In this document: piece after piece, positions 39,200 through 48,538 of the stretch
Layout: each line of letters begins with the position of its first letter
How positions within the stretch are numbered: the first letter of the stretch is position 1
Source: Stenopsyche tienmushanensis
Taxonomy: Eukaryota; Arthropoda; Insecta; Trichoptera; Stenopsychidae
NCBI GenBank assembly: GCA_008973525.1
Contig: WACJ01000184.1
Location: 310,001-374,000, forward strand
Direction of reading: 5' to 3'
Length of the DNA stretch: 64,000 bases
Notes under the pieces: model-generated
Seen by the model: only the letters and a program-made list of their open reading frames with translations
What the model was told of the DNA's origin: nothing
Database searches by the model: none
Made by a program: the position numbers and the translations under genes

Positions 39200-39545
39200 G
39201 TTGACATTCGAACGACGCGCTTTTAAAGTTCTCCGGCGGCTGGGACGACACGAACGATCGACGGAACGTCCAGACGCGGACTGACGTCGCGGCGCCGCGT
39301 GGTGTCGGTGGTAGCAGTGGTGTCGGGTGCAGGCGCGCGGGGCGCGGCAAGAGGGTTGGGGGGCATCGGGCTCCAACCCCCCCGCCGCCCCGCCGCCGCC
39401 CAACGACACGACGCGGATATAAACGGATCGGCCGCGCTAAGAAAAATCAACAGGTTCGTATGGCATAGCACCCATTCATCGCGCGCGCTCGTCCCGCCAC
39501 CCGTCCGCGTCAGAGTGCGAGGGTCATTCCGAAAAATAGATCATT
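39200..39545. promoter_or_regulatory. CpG-dense GC-rich island, possible promoter/first exon
   Basis: It is extremely GC- and CpG-rich compared with anything nearby (GACGCGGACTGACGTCGCGG, CAGGCGCGCGGGGCGCGG, CGCGCGCGCTCGTCCCGCC). It contains a TATA-like GATATAAAC at 39416-39424 followed 40 bp on by AACAG/GTTCGT, a plausible plus-strand splice donor. The same spot on the minus strand reads TTTTTCTTAG/CGCGG, a plausible acceptor. Frames open on both strands (up to 94 codons) are low-complexity Pro/Arg/Ala or Gly/Val and probably a by-product of GC content. I cannot tell promoter from exon. Confidence 0.35.
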
Positions 39546-40272
39546 ATTCATGTCCTTGTTCGTCATATAAGTCATGTGTATAATTTCAAATACAAATCAA
39601 AATAAACATACGAAATAGTTCAACATTTTCCCATTGGCGCTGTTGCGCCAAAGTGACATATATTTTTTTATAAATATATAAAACTAAACAAGCAATGTTT
39701 TGACTATGAAAAATAGTGTAAAAAATAATAATCATCAGCACTATCCTATTCGACATTCATATACTATTCGTAGTTTATGAAATGTAGCCACATTTTCTCG
39801 CATATAATATATTAACCTGTTAAGTGCCATAAGCGTCTATATACGCAACCAAGAATCTGTACTCATAAGCCATTCGCGTCTATAGCCGCAAAACTCATGC
39901 TTTGTATGTGTTTGTTGTTTTGAAATTGAGAATGCGAGGTTTTTAAATAACCATTTCGAAAATATCGGTTCGGTACAAGTCTTATTCAAAGGAGAATTTT
40001 GTTTTGTTTTAATATATGACCATCATCATTCTTATGCAGAGTTTGTTTGGCTGTATTAATTTGATAATACTGCAATCTTTACTCTTTGTTCATCCTGGTA
40101 AATTAATACTTCAGTTAATATTATTATCAACCCAAATTAGGTTTCTTCTATAATCTTTTTTATTCTCTTCTAGATTTTCATTGGTTTCCTAGTATTATAC
40201 ACTTCAACTTGGGATTCTCAAACTTCCAGCTAATAAGCATCAAGTCAATATAAGGCAATAAATTATATGATT
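39546..40272. other. AT-rich stretch, no gene recognised
   Basis: Nothing supported. Confidence 0.35.
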
Positions 40273-40500
40273 ACAGTAGATCCGGCTCCGGTTTAATCCG
40301 GCGCCCCCTGTAGTCCGACATCCAGGTATACAATACGGTAAAGGTTCGTTAATATAAAAAATACAAAAGTGTGATTCTAGATTGCCTAAATCATAATCAA
40401 TCTTTTGGACGTTCACAAGTGATTATGGCGTAGAACGATCCACAAGTTATGATACAATAAAGTCTCCATCATTGATTATGGGCCAGGCAAGAGGCAAATA
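40273..40500 (+). mobile_element. pogo/Tigger-like short element, copy B (truncated)
   Basis: The end TACAGTAGATCCGGCTCCGG, then GGCGCCCCCTGTAGTCCGAC, matches the reverse of 33130-33192. The interior to GGGCCAGGCAAGAGGCAAAT matches the reverse of 33015-33060. The other terminus is lacking. Confidence 0.6.
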
Positions 40501-41099
40501 GATTGCAGCATGTCAATGTAATTCAAGCCACGTACCACAGAAGACGAGTTACTCTCACGAAAGACATTATCTTGTAAAAGTTCATCCTTGATGAATGAAT
40601 AATTCTTAAATAGAACTGCATATTGAGGAAATTAATTGTCCTTGTCGAAGGGAATTACAATTCGGGATAACGATGCAGCTGCTGCATATATTCCTTGTTT
40701 TATACTCCTAATAATAAACGATTTAATCACAATTGAACCATGGCAGCTGTTACGTAGGGCGGGGGGGGGGGGGGCAATCGGCCCTCTCGGGCTGCGTCCC
40801 ACCCCACAGACACTTTACAATCGAATAGCCCACATGGTACATTCACTTTTGCATTGGAAAAGAGACGCCGAAAGATGAAAGAAGGCCCACCGATATTTAC
40901 AAGTCTTTCATAAAAGAGAAAGACTCCATCTGCGAGACTTTCCAATGACGATCAACCTCCTCTCGAGCATGATTAAAATCGGCTCGAGAACATCGCATTT
41001 CAGACCGAGCTCTTGACCACAAGAATTTTCCAGGCTACACTTTGTTTAAAACTTGAAGAACATCAATATTTTTTTGTACAAATTGCAAAAATATCACAT
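40501..41099. other. Unannotated stretch with G14 run
   Basis: A 14-base G run lies near 40760-40773 inside an 80-codon frame (40636-40878) of no recognised family. 40800-41040 is less AT-rich and may be a decayed element. Confidence 0.3.
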
Positions 41100-41470
41100 T
41101 TAACCCTTTAAGTAGTGTGTTTTAAATCATCATGAAATGTTATATTCGTATGTTCGCCACTTATCGTCAATACAGAGGCACTTACCTGGCAGGACCGCCG
41201 CAGCGTGTATGAAACTTGTACATCAACAAATAAACACTGTCGATAGCCCACAATATTCATTCATTTCTTTGCATAAACATAAAAAGCACTTGAAATCGAT
41301 TCATTTGGGTTATCATTATTAATCAATGAATTTGGGTTATCAATTTAATCGTACAATGTACGCAAGATACTCTCTTCGTCTCTGTCTCCCATTCACAATC
41401 TCCAACCTGCAAGATACTTTTCGGTCTGTACTTCTCTCCAAACTCAACGTGCAAGACACTCTCGACAAAT
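41100..41470 (+). repeat. piggyBac-like TIR element, left-end copy
   Basis: It begins TTAACCCTTTAAGTAGTGTG (41100-41119), the clearest left terminus of the family with its TTAA. It continues GCCACTTATCG, CAGGACCGCCGCAGCGTGTA, AACACTGTCGATAGC and TTTCTTTGCATAAACATAAA. No right end is seen. Confidence 0.65.
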
Positions 41471-41839
41471 ATTCGACCTAATATTTCTGATATCTGCAAA
41501 AGCCAACAAGCTCAGGTATCACATTAATTGATTTTTGATTGATCATATAAATTCAATTATGTTAAGCAGAGATGTCATTTTGGGTGGACAAACAGTGAAA
41601 AATGCCCCCCCCCCCCCTTTAGATTTGCCACGTAAGAGAACCTTCGAATATTAATACAAATATTTTTAATAAAACGCGTATAAATATAAAACCCATGATC
41701 AAAAGCGCACCGTGACTTCAAAAAGGTTGAGAACCATTGAAATAAATCCTTAACAATCCTATCATATAGACAAAAGGATCATCATTTTGATCGTTAGACT
41801 TGGTTTTGGCTTTACCAGTGATAGCTACTTTTTATAAAA

Positions 41840-42050
41840 CCACTATTTTTTACGACATTGGTTCAAATATATACATAACCCGCTTCTCATCCCCTGTTAC
41901 AATATGCCAAAGAAATGTTGAATTTTCCTCTTGCCAATTATTTTCAACACTAAGCCAAAAGTTTCCAAGTATATCTGCTATTTGTTGAATAGATTTGATT
42001 AAATTTGCTTCAATTTCAGGGTGTAACACCTTGTTGTCTACTTTCACTTC
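41840..42050 (-). pseudogene. mariner-like transposase fragment
   Basis: A 65-codon frame ends with FLWHIVTGDEKRVMYIFEP. Mariner transposases have 'FL.RIVTGDEKWV.Y.N' around the first catalytic Asp of the DDD triad. Upstream residues (IEANLIKSIQQIADILGNF) are not clearly mariner. It is a short fragment with no other domain. Confidence 0.45.
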
Positions 42051-42239
42051 GAAGTTTAGTTTTTAAGTAAAATTTCCACGTTTACATTTTTGAACCATCC
42101 CTGACCCTACCAAATAGTCGTTCTGTCGCCATAAATATCACTTTTTTGTCACAGTCATTGCATTACTTTTTTTATAAAATTCGTATAACATGAAATTTTA
42201 TAAAAATTGCTTATACGGCACAAATCCTTTCGTTTAAAA

Positions 42240-42859
42240 TAGAGTGCAAAAAAATGTAATTTTCTTTGAAGGTTGTGTTTTAGATATCCACCAATCAATA
42301 GCAAAAGAAATACATGTTATCAGATCGCCAAACAAAACACAACTGAGCTTTAAAATTGATGATGTCAATAATAAAATTAATAAATTTGATCAAAAATTAC
42401 TAATGGGTCCATTTGTTTATTATAAAAAATAATTTTATTTATTTAAGAAAAGATAAAAATACAATTCAAAAATAGATAAAGAAAACACCCCGAAGTAACA
42501 TTAAAGCAACGAGTGTTTCGTTATTTAGTCGGAAGATATTTAAATGCTAGTTCGAGTTGATAACCACGTGAGCCCCCATTTTCGTATAACACCATCAATG
42601 TGACTGATAAAATTGCTTTCTGCTGAGACACGGAATAAAACTCGCAAAATTCCCGATATCCCAACAAATTATTTATTTCCGTCGCTGCATATGAATAATT
42701 ATATACTATAATACTTTTATGTAATTCTTAATTATATTACGGGGGAATACAAAAATTCTGAACCCCGTATCTATTATATTTCATATCGATATGCCCATTA
42801 TAAGAGTCGAGGTGTAGTAAATACATCACCGGTAGGGAAAGGTTAATATAACAATTTGA
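42240..42859 (-). mobile_element. hAT-like repeat family, copy 4 (distal part)
   Basis: Reverse-complement copy of the family. From right to left it has CTACCGGTGATGTATTTACT, GGGCATATCGATATGAAATA, a degenerate dimerisation-domain reading and the NKFDQKLL-type block near 42370-42425. It is interrupted at 42859 by the R1 fragment and resumes at 47580, where the remaining TIR-side sequence lies. Confidence 0.7.
42846..42859. repeat. 14-bp target-site duplication of the R1 insertion, left copy
   Basis: ATATAACAATTTGA, identical to 47580-47593. Both lie at the same point of the interrupted hAT-like repeat. Confidence 0.9.
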
Positions 42860-44319
42860 GCAGAGAGCAATCGATATAATTCGAAAAGCGTGGAAAGGCT
42901 CGGTCAAACAGAGCAAAGACGTCGTAATGATCACACTCGACATAAAGAATGCTTTTAACAGCGCCAGATGGGAGCTGATCGTTGACGCGCTCAGGGAAAA
43001 CTTTGAAGTTCCCGAATACATCATTGAGCTAGTCGGCGATTACTTTAGAGATCGACGTGTCCATCATTATGAGACGAGCACGACCAAGAAGCTAGAGATG
43101 GGCGTTCCGCAGGGATCCGTTCTGGGGCCCACACTGTGGAATGTCCTCTACAACAGTCTGCTGACAACAAAGATGCCACACGGAGCAGAACTCATTGCCT
43201 TCGCGGATGACGTCGCACTGCTGGTGACAGCTTGAGATCCATGGGAAATGGAAGCGACGGGCAACGAAGCCCTCGCCAGAATCAACGCATGGATGCTGGA
43301 AAATCGCCTGCAGCTGGCGGCAGAAAAAACGGAGGCAATGATCTGCAGCAGAAGAAGAAGACCGAGGGTCAAGAGGCTTGTTGTGAACGGTCACGAGGTT
43401 GAATACAGCAAATCGCTGAGATACCTCGGGATCCTCTTGGACAACAAGCTGACCTTCAAAAAACATATTGAAGCAGCTGCGCAGAAGGCGCAGAAGGTGG
43501 CCAATGAGCTAGGGCGGCTCATGCCCAATATTGGAGGGCCAAAACCGTGCAGAAGACGTACCATAAACGAGGTAATACACTCGATCCTTCTGTACGGAGC
43601 CCCGATATGGCATGAGTCGCTCAGACACGAAAGCTACAGAAGGAAGCTGGCCGGGGTCCAGCGGCAGGGAGCGCTCCGAGTCACCGCAGCATACAGAACT
43701 GTATCTGAAGAAGCGGTGCTCGTGATCGCTGGAATACCCCCGCTGGACCTCCAAGCAAAGAAGAGGGCCTTGGACTACGAAGATCCTAAAAGTCGCAATG
43801 AACATGACCAGAAACTGAGGGAAGCCTGGCAACGGAGATGGGATCAGTCCAGCAAGGGAAGATGGACCCATCGACTTATCCCGGTCATAAATCGGTGGAG
43901 GGCCCGGAAACATGGTGAAACAACCTACCGCTTGATGCAGGTGCTCACTGGGCACGGATGCTTCGGTGCGTACCTGGTGCGGATTGGCAAAGAACCATCC
44001 GCTACGTGCCAACACTGCCAAGCGGAGGTCGACGACGCAGAGCACACCATCATTGGCTGTGAGACTTGGGCACCCCAGAGAATACTGCTGAAACAAGCAC
44101 TCGGGGTGACCGAGCTCAACGACATCATGAGCGCCAAAGAAGACAGTGAAAGAGAGAGGCGCAGAGCGCCTCTTCAACAATAGAATAGGGCCATTAAATG
44201 GCTAGACTACCTGTCACCCTTGAAGCAATGTGTAAAACAATACCAGGGGGACAGAGGAGACCAAAGGGAGCGATTTAGTGGGTAGGTGCGGCTGGTGGGT
44301 TTCCCTTATGGAAACTCAT
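42860..44319 (+). pseudogene. R1-clade non-LTR retrotransposon, 5'-truncated ORF2 (RT to zinc finger)
   Basis: The frame enters directly from the insertion point and reads RAIDIIRKAWKGS, then TLDIKNAFNSARW (RT motif A), GVPQGSVLGPTLWN (motif B), IAFADDVALL (motif C, FADD box), LRYLGILLDN, and a C-terminal CQHC...H...C zinc knuckle (CQHCQAEVDDAEHTIIGC) before the stop at 44181-44183. This layout, GVPQGSVLGPLLWN included, is that of R1-clade ORF2. ORF1, the endonuclease and the RT N-terminus are absent. One in-frame TGA (43233-43235) just after the FADD box splits it into frames 42927-43235 and 43248-44183; otherwise the frame is open. Its 3' UTR is interrupted at 44319 by the RTE element and resumes at 47485 to a poly(A). 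Recent but dead on arrival. Confidence 0.85.
44307..44319. repeat. 13-bp target-site duplication of the RTE insertion, left copy
   Basis: TATGGAAACTCAT, identical to 47472-47484. It lies inside the R1 3' UTR. Confidence 0.9.
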
Positions 44320-47300
44320 ACTTACTTACTTTACTTTACTTTTACTTTTGGTGGCTCCTGCAGCCCTATAAGAGAGCCTCGGCCACCGACAACGCTTGCC
44401 GCCATTTTCGTCTGTCCTGGGCCTCCTCCCTCCAATTTCCCAGGCCCAGACGTGCGGCGTCTTTTCTGATCTGATCAGCCCAGCGTAGACGAGGTCTTCC
44501 GACGGGTCTACTGCCATTCGGCCCCGAATTCAAAATGGCTCGAGGGACTCTATTCGACGGCATCCGTGCCACATGGCCTGCCCATCGGAGCCGGCGGGTT
44601 CTGACGAAGCTTGTTATTGACGCTTCGCCATAAATGTCCATGACCTCACGATTTGACCTCATGACTTCGGCGCCAGAGGTCTCGTCCCGGAGGGGTCCGA
44701 AAATTTTTCTCTCGAACCTCTCCAGGCGATTCGCGTCGCGGATGGTCATGGTCCATGCTTCCCCGCCGTAAACCACTACCGGCCTTATTAGTGTTTTATA
44801 ATTTTTTATCTTTGTTCTCGCCGATAGTGATTTATTCCCCAGTATGTTTTTCAGGCCATGGTAGCACCGATTACCGTTTTGAATCCTGGAGGTTATTTCG
44901 TTGTTCATTGAATTCTTCTCCGTGAGGACGGATCCAAGGTATTTGAACTCTTGGACCCTTTCAATATTTACACTACTACTACTCACGGAGGTGTAACCCC
45001 CAGGATTCACCCTCGATACCATCATATGTTTCGTTTTATCATAGTTAATTTTCATGCCGAAATTAGCAGCAGCCCCGTCGATAGACGTAAGCGCCGCCAG
45101 AGCTTCCGATCTCGATTTAGCCACGACGTCGATGTCGTCAGCAAAGGCCAAATGCATCACATTATCACTCCATGGATCTGCGTGTCCCGATCTGCCAGTC
45201 TCCCTCATAATTGCCTCCAACGCAATATTAAAGAGTAATGGGGAGAGGGCATCCCCCTGTCTAACTCCCGTCGTTACCTCGAAAGGTTCGGACAGGGCAC
45301 CGTTGGAGCGAACTACACTGACAGAACCGGTCACACACATCTTCGACAGCCTCACCAGCTTACTCGGGATTCCCATCTCCAACATGGTCCTCCAAAGTTT
45401 TTCCCGGTTGACGCTGTCGTAGGCCTTGCAAAAATCAATAAATATGTGGTGGAAATCAACACCGTATTCCCACATTTTTTCAGAGAATATTCGCACACTA
45501 AATAATTGGTCCACAGTGGACCTGCCCGGTCTGAAACCGCATTGATACTCCCCGAGAAGTCCGTCCACGATGGGAGACAGCCGACCGATCAGAGCTCTTG
45601 CAAATAATTTATATCCAATATTCAAAAGGGATATGCCCCTGTAGTTGGAGCACAAGAGCCTATTCCCCTTCTTATGGATGGGGCATATTACTGCCGTCCT
45701 CCACTCAGAAGGCATGACCTCGCTCTGCCATATTGACATCACGAGCCCATATAGCCTCTCAAGTAGAGGGCGTCCTCCCCATTTCAAGAACTCCGCCGGG
45801 ACGCCATCCACCCCCGCGGCCTTCCCTCCCCGGAGACCACTCACATAGGTCTCAAACTCAGTCAGAGTCGGAGGAGTGGTTTCAATATTATTTATTAAAG
45901 GCTCAGGTTGCTCCTCCGGGTCCACCGGCGCGCCGCTGAGGAGGCTTTTGAAATATCTTCTCCAGCACCTGAGAACATCCTGTACTCCGACCAGCAAAGC
46001 TCCGCCCTCGTCCCTCACCATGTTCGAACCATTCGAGTCACCACGGCATATATTTTTAATTTTTTTATAGAATTTTCTATTATCGCTCATTCGTGACTCT
46101 TCTAGTTCGTCCATTTGGCGAAGCAAAAATCGTCGCTTCGCCGATCTGACAGCTCGTCTGGCCTCCCTCCTCGCACGGATGTACGCATCCCTGCTCACAC
46201 CCGCGCGAGAGCGAAGCCATGAGATCCTCAGGCGCTTTCTCTCCTCAACCGCACGCCCGCAGCTCTCGTCGAACCACCCCTCGGCCTTTTTACCCCCTCC
46301 GAATCCGACGCAGGCCTCTGCGGCCCCGCGTATTACGGTGCTAATCTCCTTCCACATATATTCAACATCGACCTCGCCGCCACTTAGTCTGCTCTCCCCC
46401 GAAACCCCCGTTTCTAAAGCCTCCGACACGTGTTTTTCGAAGTCCATGCGCACCCCACGATCCCTTAGAGCATCGACGTCCCACCTTTTTAGTGGGCGTT
46501 TCAAATTACTGTAATTTGCTCTAAAGGCATATTTAGTTCTTACGAGACAATGGTCAGAGTCACAATCCGCCCCACGCATCGTTTTGACATCCGCTACACC
46601 ACTTCTATGCCTCCTATCCACCAACACATGGTCAATCTGATTCCGGGTGACCCCGTCGGCAGACAACCACGTGTACTTGTAGATATTTTTATGCTCAAAA
46701 GTGGTGCTACTGACAATCAGCCCGACGGAAGTGGCAAGATCAACTAGTCTCTCCCCATTGTCGTTGCACGTCTCGTGAAGACTATGGACTCCGATTGTGG
46801 GCCTGAAGAAGATTTCCCTGCCTACTTTCGCATTGAAATCCCCTAATACTATTTTGGCGTCATAAGAGGGCAGTGAGCTATACGCCTTCTTAAGTTGTTC
46901 ATAGAAGGCGTCCTTGATGCTGTCAACTGTCTCCTCCGTGGGAGCATACACACACACCAAGGATAAGTTATGCCCCCTTCCTCTTATGCGCAGCGTACAA
47001 ATTCTATCGCTAATAGGGTTAAAATTTAGCACTGACGACAGGGTCCTCTTGTCCAAGACAAATCCCACTCCCGACTTGCGCACGGTCCCGTCACCACTGT
47101 ACAACACCGCAGCTTCCCCAAGGATCATCGAACCACTACCGAGCAGTCGATGTTCCTGGATCGCCGCCACGTTGACCCGGAAGCGGGACAGCTCGCGTAT
47201 CGTCGCGTCGTAACCTTCCGGACCGTTCCAGGTTCGAACATTCCAAGAACCGATAATCAAAAACTGGCGACACTTACCTGGGCGCTCCCTAGGTAATAGT

Positions 47301-47471
47301 CTACAAGCGCGTCGGTCTTCACGGCTCTCCGTACGGGTGCAGTCGCCAGCCACACTTCGGAGCATTTCGCCCATCACGCAATCAGTCCATCCATTATGTT
47401 AATTGTGACAATAATACATTATCAATTGTTCATTAATGCACGACCGCTCGACCGCGCTAATGAGCGAATAC
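44320..47471 (-). mobile_element. Apparently full-length RTE-type non-LTR retrotransposon (3152 bp)
   Basis: Bounded by a perfect 13-bp target-site duplication. Read on the minus strand it has about 94 bp of 5' UTR, one 1003-codon frame, and a 3' UTR of about 46 bp ending in an AAAGTA/AAGTA-type microsatellite (minus strand of TTACTTACTTTACTTTAC, 44320-44345). A very short 3' UTR and a simple-repeat tail rather than poly(A) are RTE-clade traits. The structure has no visible truncation, so this copy could have been active recently. Confidence 0.85.
44366..47377 (-). CDS. RTE-type endonuclease-reverse transcriptase (1003 aa, intact)
   Basis: A single open frame. N-terminal apurinic-type endonuclease: GSWNVRTW (about residue 43), IQEHRLLG, VYAPTEE, VLGDFNAKVG, RNQIDHVLVDRR, and the catalytic DSDH (about residue 270). 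Reverse transcriptase follows: PAEFLKWGG, CPIHKKGNRLLCSNYRGISL, IFIDFCKAYDSV (motif A), TGVRQGDALSPLLFNIALE (motif B), LAFADDIDVV (catalytic FADD) and FKYLGSVL. The C-terminal tail has RRLRWAGHVARM and GRPRLRWADQI, the usual RTE-like end. All catalytic boxes are intact and there is no stop, so it can encode a target-primed reverse transcriptase. The one deviation noticed is Cys in the FCKAYDSV box where the family mostly has Lys or Arg. About 1000 residues is the normal length for a single-ORF RTE. Start: first Met, followed closely by a second (MMGEM). Confidence 0.92.
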   Translation of the reverse strand: MMGEMLRSVAGDCTRTESREDRRACRLLPRERPGKCRQFLIIGSWNVRTWNGPEGYDATIRELSRFRVNVAAIQEHRLLGSGSMILGEAAVLYSGDGTVRKSGVGFVLDKRTLSSVLNFNPISDRICTLRIRGRGHNLSLVCVYAPTEETVDSIKDAFYEQLKKAYSSLPSYDAKIVLGDFNAKVGREIFFRPTIGVHSLHETCNDNGERLVDLATSVGLIVSSTTFEHKNIYKYTWLSADGVTRNQIDHVLVDRRHRSGVADVKTMRGADCDSDHCLVRTKYAFRANYSNLKRPLKRWDVDALRDRGVRMDFEKHVSEALETGVSGESRLSGGEVDVEYMWKEISTVIRGAAEACVGFGGGKKAEGWFDESCGRAVEERKRLRISWLRSRAGVSRDAYIRARREARRAVRSAKRRFLLRQMDELEESRMSDNRKFYKKIKNICRGDSNGSNMVRDEGGALLVGVQDVLRCWRRYFKSLLSGAPVDPEEQPEPLINNIETTPPTLTEFETYVSGLRGGKAAGVDGVPAEFLKWGGRPLLERLYGLVMSIWQSEVMPSEWRTAVICPIHKKGNRLLCSNYRGISLLNIGYKLFARALIGRLSPIVDGLLGEYQCGFRPGRSTVDQLFSVRIFSEKMWEYGVDFHHIFIDFCKAYDSVNREKLWRTMLEMGIPSKLVRLSKMCVTGSVSVVRSNGALSEPFEVTTGVRQGDALSPLLFNIALEAIMRETGRSGHADPWSDNVMHLAFADDIDVVAKSRSEALAALTSIDGAAANFGMKINYDKTKHMMVSRVNPGGYTSVSSSSVNIERVQEFKYLGSVLTEKNSMNNEITSRIQNGNRCYHGLKNILGNKSLSARTKIKNYKTLIRPVVVYGGEAWTMTIRDANRLERFERKIFGPLRDETSGAEVMRSNREVMDIYGEASITSFVRTRRLRWAGHVARMPSNRVPRAILNSGPNGSRPVGRPRLRWADQIRKDAARLGLGNWREEAQDRRKWRQALSVAEALL

Positions 47472-47484
47472 TATGGAAACTCAT
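47472..47484. repeat. 13-bp target-site duplication of the RTE insertion, right copy
   Basis: TATGGAAACTCAT, identical to 44307-44319. Confidence 0.9.
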
Positions 47485-47579
47485 GCAGACGTAAATCCCA
47501 CACTCCCCGGATGATGGCAACATTATCCGGAAGTCTTGCGAAGATTTACGCTCCCACAGGAAAAAAAAAAAAAATATAT
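47485..47579 (+). mobile_element. R1-clade element, 3' UTR remainder and poly(A) tail
   Basis: Continues the R1 3' UTR displaced by the RTE. It contains a stem-like pair (GATGGCAACATTATCCGGAA with flanking GTAAATC / GATTTAC at 47489-47495 and 47543-47549) and ends in CCCACAGG, an A14 run (47561-47574) and short TA repeats before the target duplication. The GTAAATC...GATTTAC pairing could be a 3' UTR fold used in priming; this is inference. Confidence 0.8.
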
Positions 47580-47593
47580 ATATAACAATTTGA
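47580..47593. repeat. 14-bp target-site duplication of the R1 insertion, right copy
   Basis: ATATAACAATTTGA, identical to 42846-42859. Confidence 0.9.
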
Positions 47594-47681
47594 AAAACAT
47601 AGTATATATGTATACATAGGATTATACAGTTACTGCCCCTAGGTGTCGCTTAAGCTCGCCAATTAGTAGTTACGCCATTGT
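47594..47681 (-). mobile_element. hAT-like repeat family, copy 4 (terminal part)
   Basis: Resumes the repeat cut at 42859: AGTTACTGCCCCTAGG, GCTCGCCAATTAGTAGTTAC, ending GTTACGCCATTG (reverse complement CAATGGCGTAAC, cf. CAGTGGCGTAAC in the other copies). Beyond it the sequence is Tigger coding sequence, not hAT, so this position is a real element end. Confidence 0.7.
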
Positions 47682-48538
47682 TTCACACTTGTACAAGAAA
47701 TGAACCATAGCAACATCATTAAATAAATGAATAGCCCTAATGGATACTGCTTTATCTGGATTATTTTCTTCCACAAATGTTTGTAACTTTAACCACATTG
47801 AAGTATGAGCTCTAATCTCTGCTGTCGACAATTTATTTTTCTCCCTCTCCTCTTCCTCCGCTTTTAACAGAGCCTCCTTTAGTTGACGGTGTTGTTGTTC
47901 ATGCAATTCCTTCAACTCGTCGACGCTGAGGTCCTTGCTATGTTCTGCAACGAGTTCTTCGATGTCAAATCTCCATGTCAAATGTATCTCAAGGGTTAGA
48001 GATCTGCCCAGGGACACAATTTTTTCGACAGGCTGCTTTCTACTCGCAAACCCTTCGAAGTCACGTTCTAAAACCACCTTAGTCCACAACTTTTTGTCAG
48101 AGTCACCTTACGAGCTCCAGGCACCCTATAATAGTGGTTTTTCCAAAACTCTCATAGGGTAAGCTGCGTGCTCTCGATGACTTCGAAGTAGAGTGTGAAA
48201 AACCCCTTCATATACAATTTCTTGAAGTTCAAAATAACTTGCTGACCCATGGACTGCAGGATAAGAGTTGTGTTGGGTGGAAGGAAGACACTTTTTATAA
48301 AACCAAACTCCTCCAAAATATTATCCTGAATTCTCTCGATGTGGGCAGGAGTATTATCCATAATTAACATGGCTTTCAGAGGAAGATTATTATCCAGTAG
48401 GTATTTATTTGATCTCAGGATCAGACGGTCTTTCATCGATTTATAGTCTGATAACTTACCGAACCGATGAAACTCGCTCATGCGGCTCGTAACCCGAAAA
48501 AACTCGTAACCAGAAACATTTGCAACCCGAAGTTCCAC
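47682..48538 (-). pseudogene. Tigger/pogo transposase relic (TIGD1-like C-terminal half)
   Basis: First part (48152-48538): AMLIMDNTPAHIERI, then KSVFLPPNTTLILQSMGQQV and ILNFKKLYMKGFF. These are the DDE catalytic Asp (MDNxPAH) and the LPPNTTxxxQPMDQ box of Tigger-type transposases; the catalytic MDQ Asp is Gly here (SMGQQ). After a stop and frameshift (48090-48152) the frame resumes at 48089: LWTKVVLERDFEGF in part, EKIVSLGRSL, DIEELVAEHSKDLSVDELKE, and finally KAVSIRAIHLFNDVAMVHF. This follows the order of the TIGD1 C-terminus. It is cut at the end by the hAT-like repeat, and the N-terminal CENP-B-like half is missing. Inactive. Confidence 0.82.

Noticed and set aside
39099..39583. Pro/Arg/Ala-rich and Gly-rich frames in the CpG island as proteins
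   Set aside because: Open on several frames and both strands at once, low complexity, no motif; GC content alone explains them.
40745..40780. Poly-G run as a G-quadruplex element
   Set aside because: Single homopolymer run (like 4745 and the poly-C near 41605); more likely slippage or a sequencing-prone homopolymer than a structured regulatory site.
43092..44180. Long minus-strand frames (124 and 223 codons) opposite the R1 fragment
   Set aside because: Shadows of the R1 ORF2 frame in GC-rich sequence; no family resemblance.
44951..47213. Many plus-strand frames of 60-120 codons across the RTE element
   Set aside because: Antisense shadows of the intact 1003-codon frame.
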